Assembly (NCBI RefSeq): GCF_015291665.1
Contig: NZ_CP030048.1
Location: 930,001-994,000, forward strand
DNA: 64,000 nt
Source of the DNA: Bradyrhizobium sp. CCBAU 53338
Lineage (GTDB): Bacteria > Pseudomonadota > Alphaproteobacteria > Rhizobiales > Xanthobacteraceae
Direction of reading: 5' to 3'
Shown in pieces: positions 58,094-64,000 of this stretch. The translations under genes and the position numbers were made by a program. Each line of letters starts with the position of its first letter. The first letter of the stretch is position 1. The notes under the pieces are model-generated. The model was given only the letters and a program-made list of their open reading frames with translations. It was not told the origin of the DNA and ran no database searches.

Positions 58094-59284
58094 ATGGATC
58101 TCGCATTCACGAAAGAAGAGCAGGCGTTTCGCGAGGAAGTGCGGTCATTCTTCCGCGACAACGTGCCGCCGGATACACGGCGCAAGCTGGTGGAAGGCCG
58201 CCATCTCTCGAAGGACGAGATGGTGACGTGGTGGCGCATCCTCAACAAGAAGGGCTGGGGCACCAGCCACTGGCCGACGCAGTATGGTGGCACGGGCTGG
58301 ACCTCGGTGCAGCACTACATCTTCAACGAGGAGCTGCAGTCCTACCCGGCGCCGCAGCCGCTCGCCTTCGGCGTCAGCATGGTCGGCCCCGTGATCTACA
58401 CCTTCGGCAGCGAAGAGCAGAAGAAGAAGTACCTGCCGCGCATCGCCAACGTCGACGATTGGTGGTGCCAGGGCTTCTCCGAGCCGGGTTCGGGTTCTGA
58501 CCTCGCTTCGCTCAAGACCAAGGCCGAGCGCAAGGGCGACAAGTGGATCATCAACGGCCAGAAGACCTGGACGACGCTCGCCCAGCACGCCGACATGATC
58601 TTCTGCCTCTGTCGCACCGACGCCAGCGCCAAGAAGCAGATGGGCATCTCCTTCATCGTGTTCTCGATGAAATCCAAGGGCGTCACGGTACGCCCGATCC
58701 AAACCATCGACGGTGGTCATGAGGTCAACGAGGTGTTCTTCGACGACGTCGAGGTGCCCTACGAGAACCTGATCGGCGAGGAGAACAAGGGCTGGGACTA
58801 CGCCAAGTTCCTGCTCGGCAACGAGCGCACCGGCATCGCGCGCGTCGGCGTCTCCAAGGAGCGGTTGCGGCGCATCCGCGATCTCGCCGGCAAGGTCGAA
58901 TCCGGCGGCAAGCCGATCATCCAGGACGCGGCGTTCCGCGAGAAGCTCGCCGCGTGCGAGATCGAGCTGAAGGCGCTCGAACTGACTCAGCTCCGCGTCG
59001 TCGCCGACGAGGGCAAGCACGGCAAGGGCAAGCCCAATCCGGCCTCCTCGGTGCTGAAGATCAAGGGCTCCGAGATCCAGCAGACCACCACCGAGCTGCT
59101 CATGGAAGTGATCGGCCCGTTCGCCGCGCCCTACGACGTGCACGGCGACGACGGCTCGAACGAGGCGATGGACTGGACCGCCCAGATCGCGCCGAGCTAC
59201 TTCAACAACCGCAAGGTCTCGATCTACGGCGGCTCCAACGAGATCCAGCGCAACATCATCGCCAAGGCGGTGCTGGGGCTGTGA
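58094..59284 (+). CDS. pimC: Acyl-CoA dehydrogenase (PimC type)
   Basis: 396 residues, with AGGAGG upstream of the ATG. FAD-dependent desaturation of acyl-CoA; family blocks are WCQGFSEPGSGSDLASLKTKAERKGDKWIINGQKTWTTLAQHADMIFCLCRT, GHEVNEVFFDDVEVPYENLIGEENKGWDYAKFLLGNERTGIARVG and the C-terminal VSIYGGSNEIQRNIIAKAVLGL. It starts 16 bp after pimB. It is the larger of two dehydrogenases in the operon; in R. palustris PimC and PimD are thought to act together as the large and small subunits. Confidence 0.92.
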   Translation: MDLAFTKEEQAFREEVRSFFRDNVPPDTRRKLVEGRHLSKDEMVTWWRILNKKGWGTSHWPTQYGGTGWTSVQHYIFNEELQSYPAPQPLAFGVSMVGPVIYTFGSEEQKKKYLPRIANVDDWWCQGFSEPGSGSDLASLKTKAERKGDKWIINGQKTWTTLAQHADMIFCLCRTDASAKKQMGISFIVFSMKSKGVTVRPIQTIDGGHEVNEVFFDDVEVPYENLIGEENKGWDYAKFLLGNERTGIARVGVSKERLRRIRDLAGKVESGGKPIIQDAAFREKLAACEIELKALELTQLRVVADEGKHGKGKPNPASSVLKIKGSEIQQTTTELLMEVIGPFAAPYDVHGDDGSNEAMDWTAQIAPSYFNNRKVSIYGGSNEIQRNIIAKAVLGL

Positions 59285-59299
59285 TTCAACAATGACGGT

Positions 59300-59396
59300 G
59301 TCGTCCCCCGCGAAGGCGGGGACCCGGTACGCCGCGGCAGTCGTGAGTACGTCAGGCGGCTGCGTTTACTGGATCCCCGCCTTCGCGGGGATGACG
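59300..59396. repeat. Palindromic repeat between pimC and pimD
   Basis: GTCGTCCCCCGCGAAGGCGG at 59300 onward and its reverse copy CCGCCTTCGCGGGGATGAC ending at 59396 form the arms of a ~97-bp inverted repeat. The inner GTACGCCGCGGC stretch is shared with the repeat at 60613-60716. Confidence 0.8.
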
Positions 59397-59446
59397 TCTG
59401 AGGGTGAGGCGACGGCAGGGCAATTCCCGCCGATTTGGAGAGAAAC

Positions 59447-60589
59447 ATGGATTTTGATTTGACCGAGGAGCAGCGGCTCCTGAAGGACAGCATCGACGGC
59501 CTGCTGAGCGATTCCTACGATTTCGAGAGCCGCAAGAAGTACATGAAGGAGAAGGGCGGCTGGAGCAAAGCCGTCTGGGGCAAGCTCGCCGAGCAGGGCC
59601 TGTTGGGTCTGCCCTTCAGCGAGGTCGATGGCGGCTTCGGCGGCGGCGGTGTCGAGACCATGATCGTGATGGAAGCGCTTGGCAAGGCGCTCGTGCTCGA
59701 GCCGTATCTGGCAACCGTGGTGATCGGCGGCGGCTTCCTGCGCCATGCCGGCACCGATGCGCAGAAGGCCGCGCATGTGCCGGGGATCGTCGACGGCAGC
59801 AAGACGCTGGCGTTCGCCCAGCTCGAGAAGAACTCGCGCTACGACCTGTTCGACGTCGCCACGACGGCGAAGAAGAAGGGCGACGGCTGGGTGATCGACG
59901 GCGAAAAGTTCGTCGTGCTCAACGGCGAGAACGCCGACACGCTTCTGGTGACCGCGCGCACCAAGGGGGGCCGCCGCGACACGACCGGCATCGGCGTGTT
60001 CCTGGTGCCGGCGAATGCCAAGGGCGTCACCAGGAAGTCCTATCCGACCCAGGACGGCCTGCACGCCGCCGACATCACCTTCACCGGCGTCGAGGTTGGC
60101 AGCGACGCCGCGATCGGCAACCCCGACGACTCGCTCGCTCTGATCGAGCGCGTGGTGGACGAAGCGCGCGTCGCGCTCTGCGCCGAAGCCGTCGGCCTGA
60201 TGGATGAATCGCTGAAGACGACCGTCGAGTACATCAAGACGCGCAAGCAATTTGGCGTCGCGATCGGTTCGTTCCAGTCGTTGCAGCACCGCGCCTCCGA
60301 CATGTTCGTCGCAGCCGAGCAGGCGCGCTCGATGTCGATGTTCGCGACCATGGCGAACGATTTCGAGAACGCCAAGGAGCGCGCCAACGCCATCGCAGCG
60401 GCCAAGGTGCAGATCGGCAAGTCGCTGAAGTTCGTCGGCCAGCAGGCGATCCAGCTCCACGGCGGCATCGGCATGACCATGGAGGCGAAGATCGGTCACT
60501 ACTTCAAGCGCCTGACCATGATCGAGAACACCTTCGGCGACACCGACTACCACCAGCGCCGCGTCGCGGATGCGGGTGGGTTGATCTAA
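59447..60589 (+). CDS. pimD: Acyl-CoA dehydrogenase (PimD type)
   Basis: 380 residues from the ATG at 59447 (GGAGAG upstream). It is shorter and more divergent than pimC. It starts MDFDLTEEQRLLKDSIDGLL and contains LAFAQLEKNSRYDLFDVATTAKKKGDGWVIDGEKFVVLNGENADTLLVTART, EAVGLMDESLKTTVEYIKTRKQFGVAIGSFQSLQHRASDMFVAAEQARS and AIQLHGGIGMTMEAKIGHYFKRLTMIENTFGDTDYH. The catalytic region of typical acyl-CoA dehydrogenases is altered, in line with a partner subunit for PimC. It is flanked on both sides by related palindromic repeats. Confidence 0.9.
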   Translation: MDFDLTEEQRLLKDSIDGLLSDSYDFESRKKYMKEKGGWSKAVWGKLAEQGLLGLPFSEVDGGFGGGGVETMIVMEALGKALVLEPYLATVVIGGGFLRHAGTDAQKAAHVPGIVDGSKTLAFAQLEKNSRYDLFDVATTAKKKGDGWVIDGEKFVVLNGENADTLLVTARTKGGRRDTTGIGVFLVPANAKGVTRKSYPTQDGLHAADITFTGVEVGSDAAIGNPDDSLALIERVVDEARVALCAEAVGLMDESLKTTVEYIKTRKQFGVAIGSFQSLQHRASDMFVAAEQARSMSMFATMANDFENAKERANAIAAAKVQIGKSLKFVGQQAIQLHGGIGMTMEAKIGHYFKRLTMIENTFGDTDYHQRRVADAGGLI

Positions 60590-60612
60590 CTCGAACGAGA
60601 CCACACGAAAAC

Positions 60613-60716
60613 TGTCATCCCCCGCGAAAGCGGGGGATCCAGTACGCCGCGGCCTCTCGATTCCAGCCGCGCCGTCTCTGGAATACCGGATCGCCCGGTC
60701 AAGCCGGGCGATGACA
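60613..60716. repeat. Palindromic repeat between pimD and SDR gene
   Basis: Two hairpins frame the element: GTCATCCCCCGCGAAAGCGGGGGAT-type at the left and TCGCCCGGTCAAGCCGGGCGA at the right (60690-60710), ending GATGACA. The segment AGTACGCCGCGGCCTCTC and the outer arms are shared with the element at 59300-59396. Confidence 0.78.
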
Positions 60717-60747
60717 CCGAACTAGCGGCATCAGCGGAGCAACAACA

Positions 60748-61521
60748 ATGAAGAACACCCCGTTCGATCTCACCGGCAAGGTCGCCGTCGTCACCGGCTC
60801 CAGCCGCGGCATCGGCCGCTCATCGGCAGAGCTGCTTGCAAAACTCGGCGCCAAGGTCGTGGTGTCCTCGCGCAAGGCCGATGCCTGCAAGGAGGTCGCC
60901 GACGGCATCGTTGCCGGCGGCGGCGATGCGATCGTCATTCCCTGCAACATCGCGCGCAGGAACGAGGTCGAGGCGCTGATCGCAGGCGCCACCAGGCACT
61001 ACGGCAAGATCGACATCCTCGTCTGCAACGCCGCGGTGAACCCGTATTACGGCCCGCTGCTCGACATCACCGACGAGGCCTTCGACAAGATCATGGGCTC
61101 GAACGTCAAGAGCAACATCTGGCTCTCCGCGCTCGCGATCCCCCAGATGGCGGAGCGCGGCAACGGCTCCGTCGTCATCATCTCCTCGATCGGGGGCTTG
61201 CGCGGCTCCACCGTGATCGGCGCCTACGGCATCTCCAAGGCGGCCGACTTCGCGCTGTGCCGCTCGCTTGCCGGCGAATGGGGGCCGAAGGGGGTCCGCG
61301 TCAATTGCATCGCGCCCGGCCTCGTCAAGACCGACTTCGCCCGCGCGCTCTGGGAAGACGAAGCCAACCTCAAGCGCCGCACCGCCACCACGCCGCTTCG
61401 CCGCATCGGCGAGCCCGACGAGATCGCCGGCGCCGTCGCCTATCTCGCCTCGGACGCTTCGAGCTTCATGACCGGCCAGACCATCGTCATCGACGGCGGC
61501 GTGACGACGGCTGCGGTGTAG
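60748..61521 (+). CDS. Short-chain dehydrogenase/reductase
   Basis: 257 residues, classical SDR. The Rossmann motif TGSSRGIG lies at residues 16-23, CNAAV at about 92 and the catalytic triad at Ser147, Tyr160 and Lys164 (YGISK). The closing FMTGQTIVIDGGVTTAAV is standard. NAD(P)-linked oxidation or reduction of a hydroxyl/keto group is expected; it may be an extra 3-hydroxyacyl-CoA or side-chain dehydrogenase for the pim pathway. It occupies the position after pimD where pimE lies in R. palustris, but I cannot confirm that it is orthologous. It is 158 bp from pimD with a repeat between them. Confidence 0.85.
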   Translation: MKNTPFDLTGKVAVVTGSSRGIGRSSAELLAKLGAKVVVSSRKADACKEVADGIVAGGGDAIVIPCNIARRNEVEALIAGATRHYGKIDILVCNAAVNPYYGPLLDITDEAFDKIMGSNVKSNIWLSALAIPQMAERGNGSVVIISSIGGLRGSTVIGAYGISKAADFALCRSLAGEWGPKGVRVNCIAPGLVKTDFARALWEDEANLKRRTATTPLRRIGEPDEIAGAVAYLASDASSFMTGQTIVIDGGVTTAAV

Positions 61522-61524
61522 CTG

Positions 61525-62406
61525 CTACTGGCCACGCTCGGCCAGGGCGCTCTCGATGGCGCGCACGACGAGCAGGGCCGATCGCTCGTCGAGATGCACG
61601 CCGTCGGCCCAGCGGAGCTCCTTCACCGGCGGATGGATCGGCAGCCAGCGCGCGTGATCCGGGAAGGCCGCGTGGACGATCGCCTTGCTCGTCCTGACCA
61701 TGCGCGATTCCTCGATCTCGGGCGCGAAGGGAATCTCAAGCAGGAAAGCGCGTGATCCCCGCCGTTCGGCGTCGTCGATGAACGCGTGGATCCGCGCCAC
61801 ATTCACCCGCGTCATAACGGTAGGGTCTTCGTCGTTCATCTGCTCCACGGCGCGGTCGAGGTAGACCTTGTTGTCGAAATTGCTCGGTGGCTCGCTGAGC
61901 AGGCGATCCCGCCCGGCGCGCGCCTCAGCAGGATTGGGCGGCGTGTGATTCCACGTTTCATAGGCTGCAACCGCTGTTCGTACCGGGCGCAGGAACAACG
62001 TCTCGGCGTGCGTGTCGCCTGAAAACTTGTCGATCAGCGCCTCGTCGGGCAGGCGCGTGAGAACATTGGTCTCGATCAGGACGATCTTCGGCAGGCTTTT
62101 CTGCTTCGCGATGATGTCGAGGCTGGTCACCGGGGTGCCGCCCGCCAGGGCGAGATTGCGGACGCCGGGACGCGAGAAGTATTCTTCCTTGAGCCGCCAC
62201 GCGACCGAGCTGCCGACCAGCGCGAGATCTGGCGCGGGCTCTCTGACATAGCGGTTGAGGGTGATGATGGTGCCGTCGCGGGTCGTCACGGTCGGCTGCT
62301 GGAGCGCGGCGCCGAAATGCGCGGTGGCAAGGCCGCAGGCCAGCAGCAGTGCTACGGCGACGCCCGCGCATTTGATTAGCCATGGAAACATTGATTTCTG
62401 TCCCAT
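61525..62406 (-). CDS. SGNH-fold envelope protein, partner of MBOAT acyltransferase
   Basis: 293 residues from the ATG at 62406, two bases after the MBOAT stop. An N-terminal membrane anchor or signal (PWLIKCAGVAVALLLACGLATAHF) leads to an SGNH-like domain: LALVGSSVAWRLKEEYF with candidate nucleophile Ser66/67 and the paired DGVH (Asp268, His271) at the C-terminus. The domain is related to AlgJ/AlgX/DltD-type proteins that hand acyl groups to exported polysaccharide. Its tight coupling with the MBOAT gene supports a two-step O-acetylation system facing the periplasm. The polymer acylated is not evident from this window. Confidence 0.75.
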   Translation of the reverse strand: MGQKSMFPWLIKCAGVAVALLLACGLATAHFGAALQQPTVTTRDGTIITLNRYVREPAPDLALVGSSVAWRLKEEYFSRPGVRNLALAGGTPVTSLDIIAKQKSLPKIVLIETNVLTRLPDEALIDKFSGDTHAETLFLRPVRTAVAAYETWNHTPPNPAEARAGRDRLLSEPPSNFDNKVYLDRAVEQMNDEDPTVMTRVNVARIHAFIDDAERRGSRAFLLEIPFAPEIEESRMVRTSKAIVHAAFPDHARWLPIHPPVKELRWADGVHLDERSALLVVRAIESALAERGQ

Positions 62407-62408
62407 GG

Positions 62409-63767
62409 TCAGAACTGAAAATAGATGAAGGCGGCGTCCGGCCCGGCCTCGAGCCAAGCCATCGCCGCGAGCGCGCCATAGAGATACGGCTCCCATCGCC
62501 GCAATCTGCCGTCGAGAAGCGTGCCGATGCCAAGGTGCTGGATCAGGACGGGCAGGGCGTAGAGCAGCGCCATGTTGCGGTAGAGCTTGGTCGGATTGGG
62601 ATTGTCCGTCGGCGAGAACATGCCCGAGAGATATCCGAGCGCGTGATCGAAGTTCGGAAGCTTGAAGAAGATCCAGAGCATCGTCACGCAGAAGAACACC
62701 ACGCTCATGCGGACAATGCGCACGACCGGGCCGGCATCCCCGAGCAATGCAAGGAAGGGACGCTCAACGACGAGCAGCAGCCCGTGCAGCGTGCCCCACA
62801 ATGCGTAGCTCAGGCTAGCGCCGTGCCAGAGCCCGCCGAGCGTCATTACGATCATCAGATTGAGACAGGTTCGGACCGGTCCCTTCCGGTTGCCGCCGAG
62901 CGGGATGTAGAGATAGGTCCTGAGCCAGGTGGACAGCGAGATGTGCCAGCGCGTCCAGAACTCGGAGAACGAGACCGAGATGTAGGGCAGGTTGAAGTTG
63001 ACGGGCAGACGATAGCCGAACAGCAGCCCAAGCCCGAGCGCGATCGCCGAATAGCCGAAGAAATCGGCATAGATCTGGTAGCTGTACAGGAACACGAGCA
63101 GCCAGCGGTCAGCCGTCGCCACGGTCTCGTAGAGCGGATAGTCCATATAGGACGTCATCTCGTTGAGATTGTTCGCGACGTAGAGCTTGAAGAAGAAGCC
63201 GGTCAGGACCCATTTGGCGGTCGCGACGAAATCGACATCAGTGAGCCGCTTCGGCGCGATCTGCGGCATGAACTGGCTGGCGCGGGTGATCGGCCCGGAC
63301 ACGAGCTGCGGAAAGAAGATGATGTAGAGGAACACGTCCCGCAACGGCGGCGGCCGCTTCTCCCGCGTGAGGTCGACCAGCAGGCTGATATTGTGGAAGA
63401 CGAAGAACGAGATGCCGATCGGCAGCGGCAGGCGCAGCAGCACGTCCAGCGGCGTAATGCCGGTCTGGTGAACCGCGGTCGGGTCGATGAACAGCAGCTT
63501 GTATTTGAAGAACGCCAGTAGTGCGAGGTTGAAGACGATGCCGGCCCGCATCCAGATCGCGCGGTTGTCAAACGCCAGCACCAGGCAGAGGTAGGTTCCG
63601 AGCACGGCGAGGAGCAGCAGCGGCAGCAGGGCCGGTTGACCGGAGCCATAGAACACCAGGCTTGCGAGCACGAGCAGCTGAACCTGGAAGCGGCGTAGCG
63701 GCGGCAAATAATAAACGCCGAACACGACCGCAACAAAGATGCCGAACTGAAGAGAAGTGAATGTCAT
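62409..63767 (-). CDS. MBOAT-family membrane O-acyltransferase
   Basis: 452 residues from the ATG at 63767 (MTFTSLQFGIFVAVVFGVYYLPP, the usual MBOAT start). It has about ten membrane helices. Hallmarks are GISFFVFHNISLLVDLTR, FFPQLVSGPITRASQF, FSEFWTRWHISLSTWLRTYLYIPLGGN and the active-site His315 in GGLWHGASLSYALWG. AlgI/DltB-like enzymes carry acyl groups across the inner membrane for polysaccharide O-acylation. The SGNH partner follows immediately. No glycan biosynthesis genes adjoin; glpK starts divergently 195 bp away. Confidence 0.88.
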   Translation of the reverse strand: MTFTSLQFGIFVAVVFGVYYLPPLRRFQVQLLVLASLVFYGSGQPALLPLLLLAVLGTYLCLVLAFDNRAIWMRAGIVFNLALLAFFKYKLLFIDPTAVHQTGITPLDVLLRLPLPIGISFFVFHNISLLVDLTREKRPPPLRDVFLYIIFFPQLVSGPITRASQFMPQIAPKRLTDVDFVATAKWVLTGFFFKLYVANNLNEMTSYMDYPLYETVATADRWLLVFLYSYQIYADFFGYSAIALGLGLLFGYRLPVNFNLPYISVSFSEFWTRWHISLSTWLRTYLYIPLGGNRKGPVRTCLNLMIVMTLGGLWHGASLSYALWGTLHGLLLVVERPFLALLGDAGPVVRIVRMSVVFFCVTMLWIFFKLPNFDHALGYLSGMFSPTDNPNPTKLYRNMALLYALPVLIQHLGIGTLLDGRLRRWEPYLYGALAAMAWLEAGPDAAFIYFQF

Positions 63768-63961
63768 GCCGCCCCAGACTGTCCGGTCCGGCATGTACCA
63801 TCTTCGCCCCCGTCGTCCTAGTCTCCGGGGAGAGTCTCCGCTTTCTTACCCTCTCCTCCGGAGGGCGGTAAGCAGGGGCTGCCTTGACCTCTTGCCGACA
63901 ATCCCGTTTCTTTGGCGCGACACAATGACCCGTCCACCGGGAAAACGCCAAGGGTGCTTCC

Positions 63962-64000
63962 ATGTCTTTCGTCCTCGCCATCGACCAGGGCACCACCTCC
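63962..64000 (+). CDS. glpK: Glycerol kinase, N-terminal fragment cut by window edge
   Basis: Thirteen codons from the ATG at 63962 encode MSFVLAIDQGTTS, the conserved N-terminus of FGGY-family glycerol kinases (the DQGTTS phosphate loop). AAGGG lies about 10 bp upstream. The gene continues past the window. Glycerol kinase makes glycerol 3-phosphate. The identification rests on the N-terminal signature only, but it is characteristic; xylulokinase-like members differ at this site. Confidence 0.75.
   Translation, partial: MSFVLAIDQGTTS

Noticed and set aside
59300..60716. Possible CRISPR or insertion sequence inside the pim operon
   Set aside because: There are only two related units with internal dyads, irregular spacing and no spacers or transposase; they are dispersed palindromic repeats.

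Overview
The window is a 64 kb chromosomal stretch from a high-GC alphaproteobacterium, most likely Bradyrhizobium or a close Bradyrhizobiaceae relative such as Rhodopseudomonas. The evidence is a TrcR/DUF1013 cell-cycle regulator (an alphaproteobacterial family), an NdvA-type glucan exporter, two Liv-type ABC transporter clusters, a gene set ordered like the R. palustris pimFABCDE operon, several small secreted proteins of types common in Bradyrhizobium, and intergenic palindromic repeats typical of that group. There are no rRNA genes, phage genes, insertion sequences or CRISPR arrays. It reads as core or stable chromosome rather than an island.

Layout. 0.1-8 kb: membrane protein and Na+/H+ antiporter (minus), two TPR/LprI-like secreted proteins, propionyl-CoA synthetase, a small lipoprotein, and TrcR. 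8.3-17.4 kb: ispH-thrB-rnhA operon, then on the minus strand a 1-Cys peroxiredoxin, DUF924 protein, fadD, a D,D-carboxypeptidase with a long Ala/Lys tail, and ndvA. 17.4-29.4 kb: an orphan HigA-like antitoxin, HisE-like protein, DedA-like protein, aspA, two nitronate monooxygenase-like genes (one coupled to a thioesterase, one divergent from an acyl-CoA ligase), and a run of small secreted or membrane proteins. 29.4-38.6 kb: a two-component system, a DUF2235 alpha/beta-hydrolase with membrane segments, an AraC regulator, tRNA-Leu(CAA) and dsbB. 38.6-44.2 kb: a Liv-type transporter with a fused LivM-LivG subunit and no binding protein, divergent from a MarR regulator with a strong operator-like palindrome, then glycerate 2-kinase. 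44.3-61.5 kb: three tandem paralogous solute-binding proteins, livM, livH, livF, livG and an IclR regulator (all minus), divergent from pimF, pimA, pimB, pimC, pimD and an SDR (all plus). 61.5-64 kb: an SGNH-fold protein with an MBOAT O-acyltransferase, and the first 13 codons of glpK.

The most coherent system is the 44.3-61.5 kb block. A Liv-type importer with three alternative binding proteins sits back to back with a complete beta-oxidation set (ligase, two acyl-CoA dehydrogenases, bifunctional hydratase/dehydrogenase, thiolase). The IclR gene and a perfect 19-bp palindrome in the divergent gap make shared control of uptake and degradation likely. By analogy with R. palustris pim genes, the substrates are probably medium-chain dicarboxylates or fatty acids. 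I did not find a convincing new defence or mobile system.

Non-ATG starts are common here. Several were assigned from ribosome-binding sites, stop-start overlaps or equal lengths of paralogues; each is stated with its gene. Large open frames antisense to real genes are a high-GC artefact and were left out.
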